DNA of 64,000 nucleotides, taken from assembly GCA_944990035.1 (NCBI GenBank), contig CALYLX010000083.1:248001-312000 (forward strand). The letters run 5' to 3'. The notes beneath the pieces are model-generated. The model did no database searches, was not told where the DNA came from, and saw only the letters and a program-made list of their open reading frames with translations. Origin of the DNA: Clitopilus passeckerianus (Eukaryota > Basidiomycota > Agaricomycetes > Agaricales > Entolomataceae). A program made the translations under genes and the position numbers. This document shows positions 35,646-46,300 of the stretch, piece by piece (the first letter of the stretch is position 1; every line of letters begins with the position of its first letter).

Positions 35646-36365
35646 AACTTAGTTCAACAATGTCGTCTACCCTCGATTTTTCTGTGTCCTTGCAAGAAGT
35701 TAGCGCAGCTTTGTTCATAGGTTCATAGCGACTGACTAGAGCGGTGAAATATTGAAAGTTAAAGAAAGGTGACGATACCCAGATCGGAACCAAAACCACT
35801 TGGCAAACAGGCTGCCTGTGTCAATGGTTTTCCACTTGGTCTTGCTTGGTCATGATTGGCATACACTTCAGTAGCAAGCAGTCGTCTATCGCTCCGAACT
35901 CCGAGCTATTTTGACTTGACCAAAACTTGACCAGTGCACATGCCCCTTAGACATCGGAAAAAACGCGCGATTCGAGAACAATCTGAGCACTTGTCTCTTG
36001 GCCTGCTATCGCCGAGGCTTAGGTCGACTAATTCTATCCATGCCATTGACAAGCTTCACGTGGAACCCACATATTACCAGTACCGAATTTTACCGGTGAC
36101 TTGCCAACTCCAAAACTGGGGGTCACATCCTCCTTCTATCGTATGTGTCCCCGTAAAAAAGGCGGGGAGACGCGGAAGGACGTCACCAGCAGATGCTGTA
36201 ACGCGCCTGCGTACAATCAGTTGGCAGTCCGTACAAATCCCGTCGAAGACCGTCTCACGCCAGAGCTTCTCTCCAAATACAAAGTCCTACATCACAAGTA
36301 CACAGATACCAACAGCGGAATGGTATATAGTGGGCTTGGAGATGACGAATGTTCTACTCGACGCT

Positions 36366-38621
36366 ATGGAGCTCTCAAGCTGGGCAAATGATACTCTCAT
36401 CGCATTCACTACCTTGATCGTGGTTATGTGGATCAAGTATAGCCGGGATGCCAGGCGCCTTCCACTACCTCCTGGCCCGAAGAGGCTTTCAATTATCGGG
36501 AACCTGCTTGACCTGCCCAAGGAGAAAGAATGGGTCAAATATCACAAATGATCTCGTGATCATGGTAAGGAACTGACTGAATGCTGACTTATGAATGAAG
36601 AGGAACAGCAACTAACTTGATGTAGGAACCGACGTCCTATACTTGAATGCTGCTGGGATGTCGATAGTAGTGCCCGGCACAATGGAAGTGGCAGTCGATC
36701 TGCCGGACAAGAGATCTTCGATTTACTCTTCAAGGTATGGAATGATTCATCGTCTACGTGGAATAATCGCATTGAGTTTATAACCATTCGCAGAGTACAT
36801 CAGGTGATGATCTCAGAGTTGATGGGTTGGAGCTTAAATGTCGGAATCACCCCGTACGGTAGGTCACTCACTTTCGTATGTCATAATAGCTATCATTAAA
36901 GCTCATTGATGTCTTCAAGGCAATGCATGGTAAGAAACACCCCATGAAGACTTTGAGCTGCAAAGGTTGAGCCCTCTGCACAGGCGCCAACGACTACGCC
37001 TCACCCATCAATCGTTCAACGCGACAGCAGCCCTCAAGTTCAGATCTCGCGAGCTGGAGGTCGCTCATCATCTCTTACGACGGCTTCTAGCTAACCAAGC
37101 CGATATCATGACCAACCTTCGCTAGTCCGTACCCTTCTCTTTCTCAATTTTCACAACACGAACTCACATCACTCGTCATCCAGTATGGCTGGTCAGCTCA
37201 TTATGAAAGTCGGCTACGGAATCGACATTCTCGAAGAAAATGACCCGTTCATCGCCACGGCAGAAACAGGGGTTCGCGCCTTGTTCATCGCTGCGATGCC
37301 GGGCGCCTTCTTGGTGGACATCTTTCCATGGCTGAAGTACGTGCCAAAATGGCTCCCTGGGGCTGGGTTTAAGAGAAAAGCGGAGGTGTGGAAGAAAGAT
37401 GCAGAACGGATGGTGAATGCGCCTTTTGAGGCGGCGAAGAAGAAGATTGTATGTTTATATCTGACTTCAGAACGAGATAGTGGCATACTGACGAGACTAA
37501 GATAATAGGATAGCGGGAAGGCTGTGCATTCATTCGTCTCGGAGAGTCTACAAGATGTGAACCCTCCTGGAGATCCCGAACAAGAGAAGGCTATCAAGGA
37601 TGTGGCTGGGACGTTGTACGCAGGTTGGTCTTTTTCGTACTACTCTTCTCTATTCGCCTACTCGGACAATGCACTACTGTAGCTGGATTGGACACGGTAG
37701 GTTTCCTCGGGTGCATTATAATTTCTGGCTTATTCCAACCTCTGCCTAGACGGTTTCTGCGATTGCATCCTGTATTTTGGGCCTCCTCGAACATCCAGCG
37801 AAGCTCAAGAAGGCTCAAGAACAAATTGATCGAGTTGTAGGCGCTGACAGGCTTCCGGGCTTCAAAGACTATGATTCATTGCCATATATCACCGCCTTGA
37901 TGAAAGAGTCTCTTAGATGGAGAGACGTCACACCGATCGGTCAGTGTTACAGTTTGTTCGCAAACCTCCCGGTGCTTACAATGGAACCTCAAGCGTCCCA
38001 CACATGCTAGAAAGGGAGGATCAATATAAAGGATACCACATTCCAGCCAAATCGATGGTAGTAGCCAATAGGTGGTAAGCGTCTGTTCCCTGATTTTGAA
38101 TCTCACTTGCTCATTCACGTACTCGTATCATCAAGGGCTCTACTGCACGATCCCGAGACGTACTCAGACCCCTTTCAGTTCAAACCCGAGAGATTCCTGA
38201 AGGAGGATGGTAGCCTTGACCCAAACGTACGCGATCCTGCAACGGTCGCTTTCGGTTTTGGAATACGGTAAGCAAGCACCCTCCACCGGGAACCCTCCAA
38301 ATCTTACTTACTAACCCCTGGTGAAGCATCTGCCCCGGTCGATACATGGCCATGGACTCAATCTGGATCGCCTTAGCTTTTGTGATTGCAGTTTTCGACC
38401 TCAAGAAGGCTGTGGATGAGCAAGGGAATGAGATCCCCCTTACTCACCAGTACATCTCTGCGCTTGGGATGTGAGCTTATTTACTAAACTGTCTTGTCTG
38501 AATTGCGTTGTTGAATTGTGAATCTACTAGCCTTCCAGCACCATTTGAGTGTTCTCTCAAACCCCGCTCCAAGGAGGCTGAGGCGCTCATTAACGGGGCG
38601 GCCTTGGATCATTATGATTAA
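36366..38621 (+). pseudogene. Cytochrome P450 (copy 2), nonsense mutation
   Basis: It is a tandem paralogue of the P450 at 32939. The N-terminus MELSSWANDTLIAFTTLIVV and RLPLPPGPKRLSIIGN are intact, but the codon matching the Trp of HEWCRDYG in copy 1 is TGA (36549-36551). Downstream exons are still recognisable: AWRQRLRLTHQSFNATA, MKVGYGIDILEENDPF, AGLDT, KESLRWR, KPERFLKEDG and FGFGIRICPGR, ending EALINGAALDHYD. Before SHTC near 38000 the acceptor leaves one base too few, a probable second lesion. A stretch with no substitutions against copy 1 covers 37255-37491. Confidence 0.8.
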
Positions 38622-39135
38622 TGTGAAAGAGATAATAATAGACCTTAATTTGGATGGAATGCGTTCCAGTTTCATGAGCTTGGTGTCGTAGCAGTCGGTT
38701 CCTTGTTCTTTGATTTCGAGAAAGCGTTCGTTTTTTCGCTTTCTCTTATGACGGTCAAGCTTTGGCATCCAGACAAGAGCCCATTCGAACGGTGGGCCGT
38801 TTAGGCTCGCTGATCATATACCCAAGCATACTCATATCAAGGTTCTGCCTACCAGCCAGGGAGACATATCCTGAAGATACTCTAGAACCACCGGAATGAT
38901 GGCAGAAGATCAAAGTACTCTAAGAAACGCGGGTTACCGATCATATATATATCGGCAAAGGGGAGAAAGGGCGTGGGTGTCGAATCCTGGCGAACGTCCA
39001 TGCATGCCTTTCAGATAGCCTCAGCGGCATCATATCCGCATATCACAAGCGAGGTTCAAGGGCACCAGGTATAAAGAGTGAAAACACTGAATGGTGCAGA
39101 ATCCTTCTAACTATCCACCTCAACACGCAGCGCAT
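38622..39135. other. Intergenic, terpene synthase promoter
   Basis: There is no gene in this stretch. A TATA box TATAAAG lies at 39070-39076, which makes the ATG at 39136 a better start than the one at 39091 only 15 bases from the TATA box. Confidence 0.55.
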
Positions 39136-40393
39136 ATGTCCGGCGCCTTCATTGTTCTGCCAAACCTAGAGGAAGCCGTATACTCTGCCTTTCCAGATCA
39201 TGGAGTAAACCCGCACTACGAAGCCATATGTCCACATTCACGCGCCTGGATCAAGTCATATAGCGACCCCATCTTCGGGCCGAAAATGCGCGACTTCATG
39301 GAGAGATGCAACTTTGAACTCTTCGCGGCGTACATATGCCCACGAGCTTCCCCAGAAGCTCTCAGAACAGCCATGGATATTGTGCGTCGCGCTTCCGAAA
39401 TATGGTCGTTGCCGTGGCTGAACTCAGGGCTTCCTAGGGCAATCTTCTGTGGCTTTACGACGAATACACTGACGCTGAAGATAGTGCCACTGTCAAAAAT
39501 GCGGAGGCTACCATCATCCGTACTCTCCAAGAACGCAGCTTTGATGACGGCTCCTGGATTTGTCGTCTGGTGAAAGAGTGGGTGGGCAGAGTTATCGAGC
39601 CATGCGACGGCAAGACTGAACGCACTTCTTGGCTTTCAGCTTCCTTAATCTCCACATATTCAATAAAGTTGGACCTAACGTCTCGCGGCGGTTTGTGGAC
39701 CACTTCATCACCTATGTCGCACGAGTCAGTGACGAAGCCACTCAACGCGAGAGACGTGTAATTCTCGATATCGACGCATATGTCGAACGTCGTCGTGAAT
39801 CAGGCGCAATCAGACTAACATTCGACCTGATAGAATCGGGTCTCAATGTTGATCTGCCTCAATACGCCCATGATGACCCCGTTTTCATGGCTGGATATAA
39901 CGCTACTATGGATCTAGCGTGTTGGGTGAATGTGAGTGTGGGCTTCAGCGAATAACAGGATGGTAATCAACTGGTCCTTTTTTTAGGATGTCTATTCTTA
40001 CAACATGGAACAAGCCAAGGGTCACGAAGCATCCAATATCCTGACAGTCCTGATGAAGTGCGAGCATCTGGACCTGCAAGCTGCGGTAAAGTATGTCGCA
40101 CAGCACTGCGAGGTGCTGGCTGGTCAATTCGTTGAAGCTCGAGCAACCCTCTTGGCCAGATCAGACCACGCTGCCTTGGAGGACGTACTCAGGGTGCTCG
40201 ATGCATTCGGCGATGCTGTGATTGGACAGGTGGGTAGTTCCAACAGACTCCAGTGATACCTGATCAATTGGTTCTTAATAGATGGTCATTCGAGACGGAA
40301 AGGTATTTCGGCAAAGATTATAAAACCGTGAGGGAGTCCAGGATCATCAAGCTTGTGGAGCCCTACCGAGGAGTGCTTGAGCTGCAGGAATAG
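39136..40393 (+). CDS. Class I sesquiterpene synthase (terpene cyclase)
   Basis: Exon 1 reads MSGAFIVLPNLEEAVYS and RTAMDI, then a 56-bp intron (39382-39437) joins to GNLLWLYDEYTDAEDSATV, where DEYTD is the Asp-rich metal motif. Later exons give SRRFVDHFITYVARVSD, and CWVN joined across an intron to DVYSYNMEQAKG, completing the second metal motif NDxxSxxxE. The last exon has WSFETERYFGKDYK with the usual RY pair and ends LELQE, TAG. These enzymes cyclise farnesyl diphosphate in the cytosol. Two joins are a problem: exon 2 to exon 3 (about 39580-39650) and the last join (40231-40280) each need a one-base shift with any GT-AG pair I can find. Either my exons are wrong there or the gene is starting to decay. 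Confidence 0.8.
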
Positions 40394-41556
40394 AGGACAG
40401 ACAACCACAATCAAGCATAACCGTAACTACAGCTTTCACACCACAGAGGCTTGAAGGCTAACCGAGCAACAATTCGCAAAGCCATTGGCAACACAAGTAG
40501 ATTTAAACCTAGAGTCACTTTCAGAGACCATCCGTCATAAACGTACCAGTAACACAGTTTCAGATATTGGGCATTGAACGTGAACGTCACGGTTTGAATA
40601 CCTAGGGGCTTCGGCCGACGGGTTGAATATTTGGTTGTGTTTGGAACGGTAGCTACCAGTCTTCGGGTTACGGACCGACACTCTTTGAGCTACGCCACCT
40701 CTGTAGGTCACATGCTTGACCATGAAGGCACCTATTTCCGCTACTTTTGCACTCATATAAAAACTTTTGGGCGGGTATCCAACACTCCAGCCACGATTGC
40801 GTGGCTCGCCCGACAACGTGAAACTCGATCTCCAGCGGGGTGTTCAACTTTGGCAGGATGATTATTCCGAGTACGTGAGGCATGGTTTCTCCAGATTGTC
40901 GTATCTGACTCCAGCAAACGGGCTGTTGCGGTGGCATGGCGACTGTCTGGTGAATGAAGAGGCTCAAAGACCTCGCTTTCACCTTGTAATGCACCCGGTG
41001 ATGGCGTCGTCTGCTGGTGGTCGGGCGCCGGGAACTAGCCTTCTACGCATGGTTAGAATGCCTGGCTGGTGAAGAATTCACTTTACGTTGCATCAAAGCC
41101 TGGCAGGACGAGCGATATATGCCGTTAAGATGGTCAATTCCTTTGCACTCAAGTTGGTTGACCAACGAGAGCTATGACTTTGTAGTTCAAACTGACCATG
41201 ACCGTATAGAAACCTATGAGCTTCGGCTGAAGGTCCCTTGACTCGATGAACTATGTCAATACCGCGCTCCTCCCTCTGTGCTACGACATAGAAAGCAGAT
41301 CAGCTCGGGCCAAAATCCGCTTCGCTGTACTCCATACAGAACATGACCAGTGGTCCTAGTCGTTTTCGCAATCGACAGTCTATAAGATTCGACCGTCCTC
41401 TGGACTCTCTTCCTCTTCCTTACCTTCACGAAGCAGCAAGAACTCCTATTCATCTACGGCAGACGGGGAGGTCAACAAGTGTCCAAGCAACAGACACCCT
41501 CACGAGCATTAGCGTATATTTATCACCAACTACCCTCACAATATACTCTGCTATCT
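40394..41556. other. Intergenic with a possible gene remnant
   Basis: At 40810-41240 the plus strand encodes protein-like text in two frames (WQDDYSEYVRHGFSRLSYL, then after a shift ELAFYAWLECLAGEEFTLR and a stop at 41240). I do not recognise it; a decayed gene is likely. A minus-strand stretch at 40620-40700 contains GTAGCTCAAAGAG and GTTCCAAAC, weakly like tRNA A and B boxes. Confidence 0.4.
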
Positions 41557-44500
41557 ATGATGCCTGTCTTCTCAAAAATCAAGATGTTGTTCCGAAAGAA
41601 GGTAAAATACCTACCCACCTTGCCATCCTTGCTAGAACTCATACCGTGCAATTTCGCAGATCCACCATTCCCATAACACAGCGCCTGGAAGCAACGACTT
41701 CGGTTTCAAGCCTCTCGGGGTCGTTCAGGACAGTTCCACCAACAACCACCTGGCGTTTTCTTCAATCCGCACGCAAGATCCCGTTACGCCTGGCCCCAAA
41801 GTCAAGGAAATGGCACTGCAAGTCGCCCGGCCAGGTGCCCCTATTCCTCCCACTGTAGGTTTCCTTGACCTCCTTTTATTGCAACTTTGGCGCTTACCTC
41901 GCTGATGTAGCCTTTCACTCACAAGAAGGAAGAGGACGCCGAAGGGACTATCGACATCGGCGAGGTCAATATTACCAGCACCTCTGATGGCAGCGTCCTC
42001 TATTCTTTTGGACATGAACTCGATACAGTGTTCCACGACTCCAGTGCCCTAGACGTGCTGAGTGGCAGGCGCTTTAGCCACAACACTGTTGTAAGTACCT
42101 GTACGTCCTAGCGGTCTGGCAGTTACTCATAGTGCACTCCAGGAATTCAAGATCAACAAGCTTGCCGTCTTCGCGCTGAGCCCTGGCAGCCCTATCAGTG
42201 ACTCTCCTACCTTAGCCAAATCAACAACTGCTGGTCTTCTTCTGTCAACCCCGAGTTCTCCTTCTACTCCTGCGAGCAAGCTCAGCCCTGCCATCGAGGA
42301 CCTTGCTGCTGTCTACTCCACCAACGGGAACATCTTCAAGGGGTTGAAGAAGGACGAGGGCAAGGCTGAGGCGGAAGAGGCTTCAAGCAGATTTACGGAA
42401 GTTTTTGATGGTGACGATGAAGATGGCGATGATGACTCTGAGGACGAGGATGAAACCACGGAGAATGACGACAGCTCCTTTGAGTCCGTTGAATTGGTAG
42501 GTTCTCCATCCTGGTGTCGGGCCCACTCGCTCACCATTTCTGTCTAGGTTCATTATCCCAGTAGGAACGAGCCCAATGTCAAGAACAGCGGTGCGGATTT
42601 CCTTGGAGTGCCTGCTCAACATCGCGACGAGGTCAAGATGCCTCAGCCCAATGGTTTTCAGTTGGCCAAGAAGCTCCCAGCCCCCGCTTCGTTTACTTCG
42701 GCAAGTCGTCCTCCGAAACGTAATTTTCTGCGTGGTATTGACCATGTCGAGCAGACTCTTGTCTCCGACAGCCCTATCAATGCCACCAAGCCTGTCGCAG
42801 AGACCAGCCTTATCTCCGTTGTCGATATCGTTCAAGAACAGGTTTCGTTTGAGAATGTTCCACCTTACGATGGGATTGCGGAAGAAACACCAATTTTACG
42901 CCGTCGCCTTCTTGCGAGGAAACCGTTTCGCAGCGTAAGCAGACATTCGTCCTGGGCCAGAACAGCGTCACTGACTCATCCTAGGCCTCTCGCTCTTTGT
43001 CTTCCTTGGGTTCCCCTGTGTCTGCGATATTGGCTGTTTTCACAGAAAATGATAATGCCCAGCCTGTTAAGAAGAGTTTCATGGTATGTCTCCTCTTCTT
43101 ACTTTCGCGCCGCATAAATACTGAGATTGACATCCCAGAAGATGATTACGTCTGTTGAAGAAGAGCTCCGCAAGCCATATACCACCCCACCTGTCAGTCA
43201 AGCCGCCCAGCCGTCGCCTGCCGGAAACAGCTCCAAGGTCTCCTCCTCTGTGGCTTCCCCGCCTTGCAAGGTATCGCTCGACGACCTGGAGATCTTGAAG
43301 GTCCTGGGAAAAGGAGCGTCAGGTCAGGTTTATATGGTCCGGCACAAGAAATGGAACACGAGGCACGCGCTGAAGATTGCTGTGGACATTTATGATGCGA
43401 AGGGCCGAGAACGCCGGGGAGCTGTGGGGTTCCTAAGGGATGAGCAGGCGATTTTGAAGAAGCTGGATGGTGATGACGGGTTTTTGCGTTTGGACGCTTC
43501 TTGGAGTGATACTAGGAATTTTTATTTTATTTTCGTAAGTTTTTTCCCGTTCACTGATTTCATGGGATTCCCCAGCCTGACGCCTCGTTTATCAGCCACT
43601 ATATGCTACCGACCTAGAGAGTGAAATTCAACGCTGCCGTGGTTTCCCGGTTGAACGTGCTCGATTCTATTTTGCTCAACTTGTACGTTCTAGCACCCTA
43701 TTCTTGCCTCCTTTTTGGGCTCATCATTTTATCCAAGACCATCGGCCTACACACCCTCCACTCGCGTGGCATTATCCATCGGGACATCAAGGCTGCAAAC
43801 GTCATGCTTGACTACGAAGGCAACTTAATCATTGGAGACTTCGGTCTTTCCGAAGATTTTGGCATAAAGCCTTCCCTCGAGGAGCGAACATATCAACCTT
43901 ATTGGCCTTACTGGTCCACAGACAAAGTCGATCAATACACCACACCTCGTCCCGTCGACACTCTGCCCTTTGCCCTCACCCGCTTTTGCGGATCGCCCCA
44001 CCACCTGGCACCCGAGATTTGGCTTGAGCAACCATACTCCTTTGGGGTAGACTGGTGGGCGGCGGCCACGGTTCTGTTTGATATGGTGACTGGTAGAGTA
44101 AGTCATTTGAACTGGGTAACGAAACTTTTATTGACCTTTTCCCGCAGCTGCCGTTCTGGGCTCCGTTCTCTGCACCTCAGGAGGATCTCAAGACCAAGAT
44201 CATCTCAGAGGATATCCATTTCAGGCTTGGCGAGCAGGTTGATGCCAACACCAAGGACCTCCTTCGCAAGATGCTTAAGAAGAACCCTGAAGAACGTCTA
44301 CCTATCGTGCAGATTGAAAACCATCCTTTCTTTGGTACAACGTACGCCCTCTCACTGCTCTCCTTTTTGTCTATACTGACTATTCGGCTAGTGATTGGGA
44401 CGCCATGAGACGCCGCGAAGTTGCGCCACCCTACGTGCCTCCTAGGCAATCTACGCATATCATCCACGAGCATATTTATGAATTCATCCGAGGAGGCTCC

Positions 44501-44971
44501 TTCGCAGAGGGCGGCAACCCCTATCCAGAGTTCGAATATACGTCTCCTGAGATGTTGTCCGGCACGTATGAAGAGAAGGAGAAGATGCAAGATGGAGATA
44601 TCGAGGAGACCAACTTGATTGGATCCGAGAGGAAGAAATTGGAAATGGTTTCAGGAAGGCGGCTCGGGATCATCAGCGGCTTGGTCGAGAAGGTCTTCAA
44701 GCCATCCCGAGGGGAAGGAGTTGCGTTCTCAATGCAAGGTCCTTCTCATCCGCCACGTTTCTACCACAACGAGCCATCCGTCGGCATCCCCTCCTTCGTC
44801 GATGAGGTGTGCGTTGTTGGGAAGGCAGAACCTGATTTTGTAGCTCCCTTTTCCCAGATCCGACGCTCGTTTGAGCAATTGCATCGCTGGAAGAACCGTG
44901 TCAAGTACGCGTTTATTCCGAGGGTACGCCCTCAAGCTGCAAATGGCCCTAGATTCGATCTGTTGGAGTAG
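41557..44971 (+). CDS. AGC-like serine/threonine protein kinase (paralogue 2)
   Basis: Exons from MMPVFSKIKMLFRKK give a long, low-complexity N-terminus with an acidic run (DDEDGDDDSEDEDE). The kinase domain starts LEILKVLGKGASGQVYMVRH with Lys in RHALKIAV, continues LYATDLESEIQRC, HRDIKAAN (catalytic Asp present), DFG, an extended activation segment (ERTYQPYWPYWSTD), CGSPHHLAPEIW, and ends with the AGC tail DWDAMRRREVAPPYVPP. Introns are in the same places as in the gene at 16624-19278 and the sequences align through the kinase domain and tail, so they are paralogues; their N-termini differ. The ATG at 41557 begins the first exon that joins in phase; an earlier start in other frames is less likely. 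Substrates are unknown. Confidence 0.85.
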
Positions 44972-45153
44972 GCATTTTTAAACGGACGCTAGGTTAGGCT
45001 AGGATGCGAACTACTATAAAATATTATTTACGATCATATACCCATATACCATATACCATGATCTAGTTTAGGTTGGAAATATTATACGCTGCCCTTGCAG
45101 CATGACCGGAGTCATTCAAGACCGTACTGTAGGACCCAACAACTGCTGCAATT

Positions 45154-46300
45154 CTAAGGGTTGACCGCTGCGAAACCTCCGTCGACAACGATCGTTTGCC
45201 CGTTCGTATATCCACCCCCTTCACTTGCCAAGAAGAGTACAGCCATGGCAATTTCATTTTCTCTGTCCAGGTCAAAATAATGAGTTCGTATTACTATCAA
45301 CTTATCAATGTGTACTCACTTTCCAGGTCGCCTCAATGAAACAGGATGCAATGTCCCGGGCAGTTTGGATTCCGTCACCTTCGTGAGGTCATCTCGGCTA
45401 CTTGTCATCTCGGAGGAAAACAATCCTGGAGCTATGGCGTTTACACGAAAAGCCACCTCTTTGAGAGTGTACTCGGTAGCAAGAGCATTTGTGACGGTCT
45501 CCAGCGCTGCCTCACTGGCCTTATACGCAAACTAGGTGGATGATAAACCTTTGGGAGTGAATCAACGACGACAATGAGATGAGACGGACCATATTCTGGG
45601 CAACATTCACATGAGCCACGGCGCTGGAAATGTTGATTACGCTGGAGGTCGAGCACTTGTTGACTATCGCGCCAGTCCGAAGGAGCGCCAGAAAGGCATT
45701 CGTAACCATGAATGGCGCAACGGTATTGCTTCTGTAAACCTCTTCCCACCCCTCATAACGCTGGTGCTCGAACAAGTCGAACAAGTCTATACCAATAAAG
45801 TTGGATTTATCTGGCATTTCGAAGGGCGAATCTTTGCCAGAAATCCCTGCACTTTCCGCCAGATTTTAGTTGCCTTCACCAGGCTTAAGACTGTGGCACT
45901 CACTTATTGACCAGAATATCAAGTCTTCCGACATCCCTCTCGAAAGTTGAAACGGTTGCTTGAATGGAATCTTTGGACGTCAGTCCATCTGGAGCCTTGG
46001 GATTGTCTCGGGATCAGCGGCAGAGCAGGGGATGGGTGGAACTTACGGTTTCAATAGCCCGGACCCATCAGGAAGACGCGTCAAGACTGCATATTCCAGT
46101 TTCTCCTTTCTTCTGCCAGTTATGTATACCGTAGCGTCATTAGATGCGAGGGCCTTGGCTAACATGAACCCGCTAGAGACTAGGGATTTAAATTCTGCTC
46201 TTCATTGAGTTTCGAACATGCCTACATCCCCGTCCCCCTCCGGTGACCAGAGCTGCTGATCATGAAGGTTACCGAACTGTGAGAGCCTCAAGTCTTCCAT
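45154..46300 (-). pseudogene. Short-chain dehydrogenase/reductase, decayed
   Basis: The order of an SDR is clear: a Rossmann start (LVTGGG then TGIGFMLAKALAS), ATVYITGRRKEKLE, SKDSIQATVSTFERDVGRLD, YRSNTVAPFMVTNAFLALL, VINISSAVAHV, FAYKASEAALETVTNALATE, FRVNAIAPGLFSSEMT, and the C-terminus GYTNGQTIVVDGGFAAVNP with TAG at 45154. At least three one-base deletions break the frame near 46250, in the G-run near 46236, and near 45958. The catalytic YxxxK reads YKASE, with Glu replacing the Lys needed for NADPH binding and proton relay. Introns still have GT-AG borders. It was probably an NAD(P)H-dependent reductase of unknown substrate. Confidence 0.75.

Noticed and set aside
40560..40725. tRNA-like A and B box text on the minus strand (GTAGCTCAAAGAG, GTTCCAAAC)
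   Set aside because: The arms do not fold into a cloverleaf and no tail or repeat copy is visible, so it is mentioned only in the gap entry.
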